From Pseudoips prasinana (Eukaryota > Arthropoda > Insecta > Lepidoptera > Nolidae): DNA of 64,000 nt. The notes under the pieces are model-generated. The model worked only from the letters and a program-made list of their open reading frames with translations. It was not told the DNA's origin and did no database searches. Below are positions 51,765 to 62,621 of the stretch, piece by piece (the stretch's first letter is position 1; every line of letters starts with the position of its first letter). The stretch covers positions 11,791,201 through 11,855,200 of the forward strand of contig OX621257.1 of NCBI GenBank assembly GCA_951640165.1, written 5' to 3'. A program made the translations under genes and the position numbers.

Positions 51765-51915
51765 ACAGACGCAGCGTGGACAGACCCCTACAAGATGAAC
51801 CGATGATCTCGGTTGCTAGATACTGCTGGATGCGAATAGCGCAGGACCGGCAATTGTGGAGATCTTTGGAGAGGCCTTTGTCCAGCAGTGGACGTCTTTC
51901 AGCTGATATGATGAT
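51765..51915 (+). pseudogene. RTE 3' fragment
   Basis: RRSVDRPLQDEP, then CWMRIAQDRQLWRSLERP with FVQQWTSFS in shifted frame, and a ctgatatgatgatgat end. Confidence 0.7.
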
Positions 51916-52064
51916 GATTTCATGTCAGACCATTTTTCAGTGCATAGTTCATAAGATATTGGTTCACGGAGCTGATATATCTGTGGACAAAAAGCTCCTT
52001 AGATAATGTTGGTTACAAAAAATCTGTTTATACATAAGTACCTACTTTCACAATAAAATAAATA

Positions 52065-52450
52065 AATAAAATAAATAAAAAAGGATTTTATTCACGTAGA
52101 CTTTAAAAAAGCGCTTGTAAATAGTCAGAACATGTTTGTAGTAATATAGTTGTGTACATTATTATTTCTAGTAACATAGATATTTAGGTACACATTGTAT
52201 GAAAACATTTACAAAATTTATTTTATATAAGCAATGATATTTAGCTAGCTCGTATCAAGTTATTGTCAAGAGATTATGTTTAATTATCTAGTTTAAGTCT
52301 AATATTTTTACTACATATTGTCAATGGTTCTGTCTATATTAAGGTATTATTATTATGACGGACCTTGTGTTAATAACGACGGTCGCGCTTTAATGCTACC
52401 ACCGGATCCAATGCGCCCAAACTGAGAAGACCCAGCGAAACAAACTCAGT
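52065..52450 (-). mobile_element. LINE 3'-UTR repeat (gaataaaaacc family), longest minus copy
   Basis: Mirror of 5890-6250, from ggattttattcacgtagac to gcgaaacaaactcag, near complete match. Confidence 0.7.
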
Positions 52451-53169
52451 TGACTTCAGTCAACAATATACATAATAGTCCTAGGACACTGAGACGTCGT
52501 GTGCAGTGGCATCCAGTGCTCCAGCATCGGACTGTCTCATTTATCACACAATACGTACAAGATGCTGAGTGAGCTACCACGCACCCTGCGTAGGATCCCT
52601 CGTGCACACCGTTTGCGGATAATGGCGTGGAAACCACTAACCGTAAATCGATAATTGGAACGAAGTTCCTTATCGCGCGTTGTGTAAGGGGGCTAGACGG
52701 AAAAAAATCTTACGAAAAGTTGTCATGACACTTCTTGCAGCTGTGCGGCGTGCGCATGTTTCTCTGTCTGTCTCTCTCTCTCTCTCTTATAGAAAGCAAG
52801 CCAGATATTTTCATTTCTATTTCGCAATGAACAGTGTGGTGTCGCGACGATTATTTTTGTTGAGTGTATACAGGTTTTTTGTACATAATAAATAATAAGA
52901 AATAACTTGGTTCCATCCGGGTGTCCCTTGACACCTCTCAAGTTTTTTGGTATACTTATTCGGTCTTCAACTGCGCTCATTCTTGGTGCAATTTGCATAT
53001 TCTAAAACAGGTTTAATAGCACAGCGTTCATTCGCTCGAAGAACGGCCCGACTGGGGAAGTACCTCCACCTTACAGAAGACATTCCTTAATAATAACATT
53101 AATAATTTTAATGTTGTGTTTCTGCGTGACAGTAAGATCGCCATAGTTCATCCGGGTGGGGGAGGGTCA
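52451..53169. other. Unassigned sequence
   Basis: A (TC)n run at ~52765-52790 and ggaacgaagttcc (52657) are noted. No gene recognised. Confidence 0.35.
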
Positions 53170-53360
53170 GCAACAATTGTTTGCTAACTCTTAAAGGCCG
53201 GCTCTTACCAACTCTTACCAACGACTCCTTTGATGTTGCGAGTGTCCATGGGCGGCGGTGATCACTTTTTTTTTATATATCAGAGGGCGACAAACGAGCA
53301 AGTGGGTCACCTGATGGTAGAGATCCACTTGCTCGTTTGTCGCCCTCTGATATAAAAAAA
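53170..53360. repeat. Rearranged dispersed repeat forming a hairpin
   Basis: gcgagtgtccatgggcggcg (inverse of the 19140 family) runs into cagagggcgacaaacgagca-agtgg (~53281), whose exact complement follows at ~53323-53353 after a ~20-base spacer. Confidence 0.8.
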
Positions 53361-53660
53361 TATTGTATACATTATTGTTTTCGACTAATGATTAAAAGTG
53401 CCGAAAACAGTATTATTTCCCCCAACCTTATATCGGAATATCCTTGTTCCAGGCTTAAAAACAAGATTCACCAACGTAAAGATACTTATAAAGTTAAAAA
53501 ATTTTCCTTTCTAATAAAACTTGGTGAAAAGTGTCTCTAAATAAGTAGCTTACCATTCAGTATATCAACAGGTTGTTTTCACAATTTCGCTAGAAAGTGA
53601 ATAAATATTTTTTGGCAGCCAGATATTATTTTATTCAACATTTGTTTTGAAATTCTTAGT
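53361..53660. other. Unassigned sequence
   Basis: Nothing recognised. Confidence 0.3.
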
Positions 53661-53661
53661 A

Positions 53662-53813
53662 CAGACGCCAGCACATCAAGCTACACCAATCTGTGATATT
53701 TTCCCAATTGAAAGTGAACCTTATGCTTTTGTAATAAAATTGAAAATCTATAAAAGAAATTTGACAGATTAGTAGCTAGCTGTGCTAGGGGTAGCTGGAT
53801 GTGCTGGCATCTG
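53662..53813. mobile_element. MITE-C, copy 3
   Basis: CAGACGCCAGCACATC start and gatgtgctggcatctg end, TA-flanked. A ~15-base partial repeat of the right arm (tagctagctgtgctaggg) lies near the right end. Confidence 0.75.
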
Positions 53814-53837
53814 TACAAAAGTTAGCGATCATCTTCA

Positions 53838-54010
53838 GTTGCTCCCACCAATCCGTAAGTGATCATAGAAGTTTAGCGCCTAGGTACGCGCTCAGGCCAT
53901 AGATGGGTGACCGCCAAAATGGTTTAATTTCTGAGCGTCTAGGCTCTCCCTGCTATGGAACAATAGGTGCCGGTTGAAGTCGTTGAAACACAGTCTCACA
54001 CTGGATCGAG
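53838..54010 (+). mobile_element. 5S-rRNA-like SINE, copy 4, diverged
   Basis: gaagtttagcgcctagg (A-box-like) and ccatagatgggtgaccgcc (C-box, intact). The body differs from other copies after gcgtctaggc, suggesting a second subfamily. Confidence 0.6.
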
Positions 54011-54065
54011 TTTCATGCACATACGCCTATAAAAATATTTACTTGCTTTTTCTTAATCAATATCG

Positions 54066-54325
54066 GATGATCACCGTAGCCTAGTTGGTAGTGCTCTTGC
54101 CTACGAAGCCGGTGGTCCTGGGTTCGAATCCCGGTAAGTGCAAATATTTGTGTGATGAGCACGAATATTTGTTTCTGAGTCATGGATGTTTTCTATGTAT
54201 TTAAGTATTTATCTATCTATATAAGTATGTATATCGTCGCCTGGTACCCATAGTACAAGTTTTGCTTAGTTTGGGGCTAGGATGATCTGTGTTACATTGT
54301 CCCTATATATTATTATTATTATTAT
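54066..54325 (+). mobile_element. SINE-A, copy 5
   Basis: Complete head (tcaccgtagcctagttgg, ggttcgaatcccgg), body and (ATT)n tail. Confidence 0.85.
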
Positions 54326-54504
54326 CATAAAAATTACATATTTACGTACTTAGTATGATTCAGACATTAAAAAAATATTTTTGTAAATATATCTATGGAA
54401 TAAAATACAAAAAGCTCTGATTCCACTTGTTCTAAAAACATGAATGTTCATTATGTATTGTTGCTAACAATAAAAACTTATATTAAGACTACTTAAGGAC
54501 TTAG

Positions 54505-54700
54505 GGAATGCTGAGATGGTTTGGCCATTTAGAAAGGATGAATGAAAGAAGATTGACCAAAGAAGTATACCTGGCCTGTGTGAATGGAACAACCGGAAGC
54601 ATGTATGAAGAATATAATGACAGTAATCGAGGCAAAAGACGTGTGCAAAGATCGTGACAAATGGAAATCCGTTGTCTCTGTGTGTCTATGTATGTATGTA
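54505..54700 (+). pseudogene. LINE C-terminal fragment (TATG-tailed), internal deletion
   Basis: [29 protein letters not shown], then directly [13 protein letters not shown] and a tatgtatgta tail. The RGRPRRT part is deleted. Confidence 0.6.
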
Positions 54701-54927
54701 TTAAGACTACATTTTAAGTGACAACAATGTGGTGCATACTTTAGCAATTCAAATATAAGCTACTGATATTCCTGGAATGAAGTAGGTAGTTCTCATTTTG
54801 TTTTTAAGCAGAATAACTAAGTAATACGATAAATGTGACTAATACTCAAATGTTAAAATTGTTTAAACTTCGAACACCAGGTATGTCCTAAACTGATAAA
54901 TTATAACTATAACTTTACAGTTTAGGA

Positions 54928-55490
54928 CAGAAATAACTTTTACTATGGTGATAGGCACAATCACCGGACACTGCACACTAAACGACCACATCTTGAAGAT
55001 TGGCATCACAGACAGCCATTTGTAAATCTTTTGTAAAGAATCCAATGTAATTTATTTTTATACCAGTTTTTTTATTTTTAACTATATTAAGATTATTCTT
55101 ATAATTACTTCTGTTAATGTAATTTTGTTATCTATTTATAGTAATGTCAATTTTATTCATAATTTAAATATTAATCAACCATAATTTAATCAATTACAAT
55201 TTTAATCACACATCCTCGTGCCATTTTTTTTCGTTTTTATGTACGTCATTGAATGATAATAATTGATTACTTATTTTTTGTATGTGTAATTTCACTTTTC
55301 ATTTCAAATAAGTACCATAATTTGTTATAATTATATTAAAATATTATATAAAGCCGTTTTTTTGTGCATGTGGTGTTAACCTTTAATGAATTGTTGCACT
55401 TGTAAATGTTACCTTAGCCTTTAAGTTGTAAATGTTTATGTGTAAACAATTGTTGGTTAACCTTAATAAATAAAATAAAACAAATCTGAA
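54928..55490 (+). pseudogene. LINE RNase H fragment and 3' UTR
   Basis: GTITGHCTLNDHILKIGITD-SHL then stop at ~55023. The TGH..LN.H..K.G..DS wording is typical of LINE RNase H domains. The 3' UTR ends ccttaataaataaaataaaa. Confidence 0.6.
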
Positions 55491-56029
55491 GAAACACCGG
55501 CAAACGTACTGCTACACTTCAATAGCGTTGCCAGCTAACGGGCAAAGTTCCTAAACGATCCAACGACACTGCAGGAAGCACTCCAGCCAAGCTTTCGAGA
55601 CCTCTTGGTCTTTTGGATGATAGTGCAATGGGTCGAGTAGCCAAATAAGTTCACGTACAATGGCCCAATCAGGAGGCTAAGTTCGGAAACCAATCGCCCA
55701 ACTAACTTTCCCTATTGTTTCCAATGCAGGCAACGAATATTCTATAGGATCAGGAAAGGTACCCTCTAGTCTTTGACTTAAAACACTAATAGTTAAAACA
55801 TTTTTCATGATAAAAATGTCCAAATTATTACAACAATAAATTGTTTGTCTTTTTTGTTATAAGTCGCGTGATGTGGAATATACCAAAAATATAAAAATGA
55901 GTACATTAAATGTGCCAGAGGGAATATTACACACTCGCTTGGTTCAAAATATTTTTCACTTTTTGTATTATATCCCATACAAATTTTAACAAACATTTTC
56001 GTTAACCTTTTAACTAAGTATACAAGGTA
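55491..56029. other. Unassigned sequence
   Basis: Nothing recognised with confidence. Confidence 0.3.
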
Positions 56030-56164
56030 CAGACGCCAGCACATCCAGCTACCCCAATCTGTCAAATAGCTCCAATTGAAAGTGAACCTTGTACTTTTCT
56101 GATAAAGTTGAAATTCTATAAAAGAAATTTGACAGATTGGGGTAGCTCGATGTGCTGGCGTCTG
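56030..56164. mobile_element. MITE-C, copy 4
   Basis: The best-preserved copy: 135 bp, TIR CAGACGCCAGCACATCCAGC extending past ctaccccaatctgtcaaa, TA on both sides. Confidence 0.85.
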
Positions 56165-56254
56165 TACATAAATATGACCTTTCTAAGACTTCTCTAATTA
56201 TACGACATTGATTTAATTTTTTAAACAAGCTATTTTTGTATAGGCTATGAAACT

Positions 56255-56330
56255 CGATTTTCGATCCAGTGTGAGTCGTTAAGCCTACTGGGAATCTAGA
56301 ACCACTCAGACATTAGGGTAACCACGGCCC
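56255..56330 (+). mobile_element. 5S-like SINE 3' fragment
   Basis: ccagtgtgagtcgttaagcc, ctactgggaatctag and attagggtaaccacggccca are the end of the family body. No 5S part. Confidence 0.45.
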
Positions 56331-56401
56331 ATGCGAAATACCTCCGCAGTTAATTGATTCCACAGAGTACCTAGTTAGCGTGCGGTAAAAAGTTTCCATT
56401 T

Positions 56402-56936
56402 GACGGTCACCGTAGCCTAGTTGGTAGTGCTCCTGCTTACGAAGCTGGTGGTCCTGGGTTCGAATCCCGGTAAGTGCAAATATTTGTATGATGACGAATA
56501 TTTGTTTCTGAGTCATGGATGTTTTCTATGTATATATGTATTTATCTATCTATATAAGTATGTAAGTATGTAAGCTGTGTGGTGACGGCGACAAATATCA
56601 GAATCAGAATATCATCACCCCATCTCATCCCGTGGGGGGCGTAGAAGTCGACCCGAGGGAATATCTACCAGAGGATGGGCAGCAGCTTCCTTCTGATTAC
56701 TATGACCATCTTACTGCGATCGCCAACCCGCCTGCCAAGCGTGGCGATTATGGCATATCCCCCCAAGACGATTCCTGAGGGAGGCTTGTCCAGCAGTGGA
56801 CTCATTTAGCTGTAATGATGATGATGATGATGATAAGTATGTATATCGTCGCCTGGTACCCATAGTACAAGCTTTGCTTAGTTTGGGGCTAGGATGATCT
56901 GTGTGACATTGTCCCCAGATATTATTATTATTATTT
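56402..56936 (+). mobile_element. SINE-A, copy 6, split by SINE-D
   Basis: Complete head at 56402. The body stops in tatataagtatgta, resumes at 56844 with tatcgtcgcctggtaccc, and ends in an (ATT)n tail. Confidence 0.85.
56573..56833 (+). mobile_element. SINE-D, copy 4, inside SINE-A, 10-bp TSD
   Basis: taagtatgta flanks both ends (56563-56572 and 56834-56843). Full-length: agctgtgtggtgacggcgac to tccagcagtggactcattta and (GAT)n. Confidence 0.85.
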
Positions 56937-57316
56937 CAACATATTATAAAATTCTTTTCTTTAATGACTTTCCTTTTGATGTTAAGGGTTAGTTAGAAAT
57001 TCTTGTACCACTCCTGTCCCATCTTAATTACAACTTTCAAAGTTTTTGCTCCTAATCTAATCAGAGGCGCTAAGAAGAGACGTAAACAAGCCACGTAACT
57101 AAACTTTTGTTTTGTAACTCATTAATGTACTAAGGGATAACCCTTTAGAAGGGTGGAAATAAATACTGCAAAAGTTTTCCAGTTTCAAGATCTTGATGAT
57201 TTGGCGAGAAGTTTCTGTGAAGTTCTGAGTATGTACGGGTACTGAAACAATTCTAAATGCGAAGGCGTTCACAGCCTGTTGATCTCAATGGTTTGTAAAT
57301 GATCTGTGTGGTTCGT
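56937..57316. other. Unassigned sequence
   Basis: Nothing recognised. Confidence 0.3.
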
Positions 57317-57317
57317 T

Positions 57318-57445
57318 CAGACGCCAGCACATCCAGCTACCCCAAACTGTCAAATTGCTTTTATAGACTTTCAACTTATAAGGTTTGCTTTCAATTGGCG
57401 AAATTTGACTGAGAAGATTGGGGTAGCTTGATGTGCTGGCGTCTG
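57318..57445. mobile_element. MITE-C, copy 5
   Basis: CAGACGCCAGCACATCCAGC start after TT (not TA); gatgtgctggcgtctg end followed by TA. 128 bp. Confidence 0.8.
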
Positions 57446-57523
57446 TACCTACGCATGCGATTAATCTATAATAACAAGATAATAAATAAAACCATGAGCG
57501 AGAAAGCCGAAACCATGAGAAAT

Positions 57524-57770
57524 TTTGTTGTTGGCGTGGTTGGTAAATGCTAGCCTTTCACGCCGCAGGTCGTGGGATCGAAGCTCACCCAGGACAGATA
57601 TTTGTTTACATGAACATGTCTATTTCTCCTGAGCCCGGGTGTAATTATCTATATAAGTATGTATTTACAAAAGAAAAGTAGTATATCTATTATCTTGTTT
57701 CTCTCGTACAAACTCTGCTTAGTTTGACACCAGATGGCCGTATGTGAATAATGTCCCAGGATAATATTAT
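57524..57770 (+). mobile_element. SINE-B, copy 8
   Basis: Head gttggcgtggttggtaaatg, B box worn (gtgggatcgaagctcaccc), body with an intact gggtgtaattatctatataa site, i.e. no Helitron. Confidence 0.8.
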
Positions 57771-58099
57771 AAAAATATATATATTCGTGGAATTATTAAT
57801 TACAATTTAGGAAACAATCTAATTAGATCGTAAACGCAGTGGAATTATGCCACTATTTTAAAGTTTTGTTCATTTCTAATGTTTGTAATATAAAACCGTC
57901 AACAAAGCTACGACAGAACTAAATAAATTGTAAAATGAATTAGTGTTTTCAAGAAATCGGTTTAACTCCACGGCAAAATATCAATTTAACTTATCTACTT
58001 TGGCAAGAAAACTTTTCACCGGAGTACGCGACGCCTCGGATTTCGATTATACTGATAAGGTCGTCACGTACATTTTTACTGACTAGAATATTTTGAGTT
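57771..58099. other. Unassigned sequence
   Basis: Nothing recognised. Confidence 0.3.
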
Positions 58100-58209
58100 A
58101 TTTGCGGTTAGTGACCCTGAGTGCTAAGCCAGAGGTAGTGGGTTCGATTTCCACCCGGTACAAATCTTTGTGTGTTTGGCACGAATGTTTGTTCTGTGTC
58201 TGGGTGTAA
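58100..58209 (+). mobile_element. SINE-H, copy 3, ending at a Helitron
   Basis: ggttagtgaccctgagtgct, gtgggttcgatttccaccc, acaaatctttgtgtg and ctgtgtctgggtgtaA, then the Helitron TC. tttatccata after the Helitron may be its continuation. Confidence 0.7.
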
Positions 58210-58538
58210 TCTATACACATAATAAAATCGTAGGAATGTCAAAACTGTACATTGAATATTTTTTTAAAGGATACTTTGGGCGTGATCTACAATCGATTGG
58301 GGCGTGATCGAAGCCAAAAATATAGTTTATAGAATTTTAGTCTGTGTGTCTGTTTGTCTGTATCTATGTCCGGGATAAACTCAAAAAGTACTGCATGGAT
58401 TTACTTCAAATTTTGCATGAATATAACTAAGAGGTCGGGTCAACATATAGGCTACATAATATCAGGCTATCACCTACGGGGGAGGAGCAGTGATAATTTA
58501 TAAAGTTTAACGCGGGTAAAACCGCGGGGCACAGCTAG
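58210..58538 (+). mobile_element. Lep1-like Helitron (plus member of inverted pair)
   Basis: TCTATACACATAATAAAATC start; cgcgggtaaaaccgcg hairpin and CTAG end. A short internal duplication of ggggcgtgatc occurs near 58300. Confidence 0.85.
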
Positions 58539-58550
58539 TTTATCCATAAA

Positions 58551-58776
58551 CCTGCGCCCCGCGGTTTTACCCGCGACCTCTTGTAATTGTAAAAATTTGA
58601 AGTAAATCCATGCAGTACTATTTGAGTTTAGCCCGGACATAGATACAGACACACAGACAAAAATTCTATAAACTATATTTTTGCCTTCGATATCGATTGT
58701 AGATCACGTCCCCAAGTATCCTTTAAAAAAATCAATGTTCCACTTTTGACTTTTCTACGATGTTATTATATGTACA
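58551..58776 (-). mobile_element. Lep1-like Helitron (minus member of inverted pair)
   Basis: On plus: ctgcgccccgcggttttacc to acgatgttattatatgtaca. The terminal CTAG is lost. It faces the plus copy 3'-to-3' with a ~12-base gap, and abuts MITE-E. Confidence 0.75.
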
Positions 58777-59171
58777 TATACAACGTGTAACGTAATTAAC
58801 GCACACCCTCATACACCCCAATTAGAATATTATGTTGCAATCATAATACATACACTGAATTTTTTATTTAACATGCATATACATTGTCATTTACTAAATT
58901 AGTTTCTTGGAATAATGTTTATTTTTCTTTATTTTGTATTGATGGATGGAATTAGTATGAACACAAATAAAACTGCGATTTTAAATTTATTACTTTGACT
59001 CCATTTCAATTTGTTTTGACTGTACAGGGTTAATTTGACAATAATTTCCGTAGATTTAATTATTTTTGGAATAAAAAATTACTTATATTAAAAATGATAT
59101 AAATCGATACAGTAAACGATTCTAAACGAACTATTTTCAGGGTGTCCGTTAATTAAGTTACATGTTGTATA
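58777..59171 (+). mobile_element. MITE-E, copy 1
   Basis: Ends atacaacgtgtaacgtaatt / ttaagttacatgttgtata, with acgcacaccct / agggtgtccgt continuing inward. ~395 bp, non-coding. TA-type flanks suggest Tc1/mariner. Confidence 0.65.
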
Positions 59172-59194
59172 GATATGCATGTATTAAGAAATAT

Positions 59195-59290
59195 ATAAGT
59201 ATGTTTATCAGTTGTTTGGTTGCCATAGTACAGGATCTGCCTAGTTCGGGATCAGATGGCAACGTATTAGTCGTCCCAAGACTTAGATCT
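59195..59290 (+). mobile_element. SINE-B-like 3' fragment
   Basis: tatcagttgtttggttgcc, aggatctgcctagttcggga and gatcagatggcaacg. Similar to 2620 and 12950. Confidence 0.4.
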
Positions 59291-59439
59291 AGTTCCCAAG
59301 ATATTAAAAGAAAACATACCTACAACATCAAAACGAGATTTCCAAATATATTTGCATTTGTTTAAAACTGACGTTTACAGCCATCCACGCCAACCGGCCC
59401 GTCACAATGTAGTAAAGAAACATTATGAGTATAATCAAC

Positions 59440-59841
59440 TATACAACATGTAACTTAATTAACGCACACCCTGAAAATAGTTTGTTCAGAATCGTTTACT
59501 GAATCGAGTTATATCATATTTAATATAGGTATTTTTAATTACAAAAATAATTAAAATTACGGAAACTATAGTCATATTAACCCTGTACCGTCAAAACAAA
59601 TTGAAATAGACTGTTAGTCAAAGTAATAAGACTTTTAAATTCGCAGTTTTATTATCATACAAATTCCATCATTCAATACAAAATAAAGAAACATAACTTT
59701 AAGTAAAAGAAACTAATTTAGTAAATAACAATGCATAATTATACTTGTTGAATTAAAAATTCAGTGTTATATTATGATTATAACATAATATTCTAATTGC
59801 GGTGTTTGAGGGTGTGCGTTAATTAGTTTACATCTTGTATA
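59440..59841 (-). mobile_element. MITE-E, copy 2 (inverted)
   Basis: Reverse-oriented relative of 58777-59171, sharing gaaaatagttt, cagaatcgtttactgaatcg, accctgta and aaattgaaat along the full length. Confidence 0.7.
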
Positions 59842-59914
59842 CACGTGATCTAATATCACTGCCAAGCTTAGCTTAGCTTGTCTACATTAAGTACAATATT
59901 ACTATTTATAGCTC

Positions 59915-60150
59915 TCACTGGTCCGTAAGCGATCGGCGAGGTTAAGTAACTAGACTCGCGGTCAGTCCATAGATGGGTGACCGCCAAAGTGGTTTAATTT
60001 ATGAGTGTCTCCGTGCTTCGGAGGGCACGTTAAACTCTCAGTCTCGGTTGTAGTCACTAGACAACAGTCGTTAGGCCATTAAGAGGCCCACTGGGCGGCT
60101 TGAACAACCCTGACACTAGGGTAACCACTGCCCATACGATAAGCAATCAA
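59915..60150 (+). mobile_element. 5S-rRNA-like SINE, copy 5 (longest)
   Basis: ctctcactggtccgtaagcg, atcggcgaggttaagtaact, gcggtcagtccatagatggg and tgaccgcc form the 5S-like head (A box, intermediate element and C box in order). The body runs from aaagtggtttaatt to aaccactgcccatacgataa. Confidence 0.75.
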
Positions 60151-60283
60151 GCATTTATTTATGGGTATCTCTGAAAATACGGGATTCTACTCAGGCTGTA
60201 TTACTATTTTAAGTTAAATTAGGCTATAAACCCTACACAGCAAACATATACACACACACACAACACACACACACACACACACA

Positions 60284-60345
<62 letters not shown>

Positions 60346-60940
60346 AACCTAGTTTAGGGGTCGGGGTCTTTTAAAAATAAAGTATTAAGCCTTATCTTTT
60401 GTAGTCTTATTTTCTTGAAATGTAAAATGCAGCCTTTTCTAAAATAAAGAATATAATTAAAATTAAAGCCGCGTCTTAACCTCTGACAGAAGGTGATGAA
60501 GTTGTTTCCGGTAATCATTTTCATGGACGTTACCTCTATATGATCGATCGCTCTGTGGGTGAATCAAAGTTACAGTTGGGAGTCAGTGATGTCTCAGTTG
60601 CGTAAATGGAAGTAGCATCGGGCGACCCCACAGAGTCTACTAATTATTTCTCTCGCTAATGGTAGTTTGTTAATAATTAAGTAATTACATTACCTTAAGC
60701 TGCCATTTACGATTCATACGTAGGTAATAATTTCTGATTAGTCGGAAAGCAAAAAATATCATCTTCTGTTCTTTAAAAAGAGGTAACTTTCATTAGAAAT
60801 AGTTTATCTAGGTAAGAGGTGTAGCTCATCTAATGACGAAAAAGAGACTGGAGGCTATTTACAAATACTGTTCGGAAAATTAAATCCACTTATAACTAAA
60901 CTTACTTTGTATGTAGTATTGTCACAGTTTTATGTAATAA
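60151..60940. other. Microsatellites and unassigned sequence
   Basis: (AC)n then (AT)n at 60245-60345; the rest is blank apart from a weak minus-strand open stretch near 60560-60650 that I do not call. Confidence 0.4.
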
Positions 60941-61246
60941 CTAGCTGTGCCCCGCGGTTTGACCCGTTTTTATAAGTTATCATAGCTCCTCCCCCATAGG
61001 CGATAGCGTGACAATATGTAGCCTATATGTTGTAGTCTCTTAGTAATATTCATGCACAATTTGAAGTAAATCCACGCAGTACTTTTTGAGTTTAGCCCGG
61101 ACGTACATACAGACACACAGACACATAGACAAAAATTCTAAAAACTATATTTTTGGCTTCGATGTCGATTGTAGATCACGCCCCAAGTATGCTTTAAAAA
61201 ATAATGTACAGTTTGGACTTTCCTACGATTTTATTATATGTATAGA
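60941..61246 (-). mobile_element. Lep1-like Helitron
   Basis: CTAG complement at 60941, TC complement at 61245-61246. The hairpin is weakened (ccgcggtttgacccg). Confidence 0.8.
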
Positions 61247-61355
61247 TATAGTAAACAATTCAATAATAAATGAGAAATAGTGTGTTTTCCATCATGCAAT
61301 ATTTAACCATGTACCGTGTGGTTTCCGGTTTCCGGCCTAATATCCAAATGTAGTA

Positions 61356-61384
<29 letters not shown>

Positions 61385-61386
<2 letters not shown>

Positions 61387-61600
61387 AATAATAATAAATA
61401 GATAATATATTTGTAATTAATTAACAACAGATGCCTAATATATATTTATTTATTTATTGGACTCTTAATTCTACTAACTAACATCTAACTTAATTCTACC
61501 ATTACAGGGAACCTAACGCGACACATTTCTAAAAAACTAATAACATACAATGGTTAATATACATAAATATATCTATATATATATTATATATATATATTAG
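61385..61600 (+). repeat. ~200-bp direct repeat, copy 1
   Basis: taatatatttgtaattaatt, caacagatgcctaatatat, gaacctaacgcgaca and ttctaaaaaactaataacat recur at 63194-63390. Confidence 0.75.
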
Positions 61601-61755
61601 ATACATTAGCAAAAATATACCTAAGTAATAATAGAATTAATTATGTCTAACTAAAGCCCTCTTCCTTTCTTCTACATTTGCTGTGCCCGACAGGGTCCAT
61701 AATGATGCCATATATGATTAGGTATAACACCTTATCAACATTGTGGAATGCAAAT

Positions 61756-62017
61756 AAAACATTGAGTATTGAGTAGAAAGAATAACAGGGCCACTACATA
61801 TCATCCCGTGGGTGTCATAAAAGCTGATTAAAGGACACCAGGTAACTACCCAGCTGGCCAACAACATCATCTGTGTGTGAGAAAATAAAAACATTGAGTA
61901 TTGAGTAGAAAGAATAACAGGGCCACTACATATCATCCCTTGGGTGTCATAAAAGCTGATTAAGGGACACCAGGTAACTACCCAGCTGGCCAACAACGTC
62001 ACCTGTGTGTGAGAAAA
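61756..62017 (+). repeat. Tandem duplication, 2 x 131 bp
   Basis: aaaacattgagtattgagta starts both units (61756 and 61887). Each holds gggccactacatatcatccc, ttaa-ggacaccaggtaactac and ctgtgtgtgagaaaataaaa. Only a few differences. Confidence 0.9.
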
Positions 62018-62621
62018 TAAAAATATTCATAAGTTATAGTAGTTAGTTATTATAGTTAATTTAGCTGATATTTTTCTGTTTCTTATAAGTTAAGTTAATT
62101 ATTTAAATATGTATATCTTTAGTTCACAACTGTATAGAATATCTGCTAATAAATTAAATAGACTTTGAATATATGGAAGACGTATCCAATAGTATATTTA
62201 TTTTAATCGGTAACTCCGTTTTTGAGTATGCCGTGTGGTTTCGGGTATAATCTACGTGAATAAAAACCTGTTTTATTTAATTTTTTATTTACTTATTTAT
62301 TGTTTAATTTTAATTTTAGTTTTTTTTTATTATTTTTTAAGACTTCTAGTACCGCGATTGCTAAAGGGGGATCAAAATTCCACAAAAACCAATTTAGTTT
62401 AGCTAACTATATTAGTAATAAAATCGTAAACAGCTCCGACTGTAAATAATCTTCTCCTCTGCGACTATCTTTATTTTAAAAGTAAATTATTTAGTTTCAA
62501 TTTAGTACCATCACCAATTTGCTCAAATTCCTATTTCGACAACTACCAAAAACGCCGAAAACTTTGGGTGTGTAATCTCTGGCATAAGGAGCGTGATATT
62601 ATGTCCAATAGCTTACAATCA
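62018..62621. other. Mostly unassigned sequence
   Basis: A LINE 3' end trace (tctacgtgaataaaaacctg) lies at 62248-62290. The rest is blank. Confidence 0.35.

Noticed and set aside
60560..60650. Minus-strand protein-like stretch (DSVGSPDATSIYATETSL) with gtaacg after it
   Set aside because: An in-frame tag lies just before the donor, the acceptor is poor and there is no support from phase.
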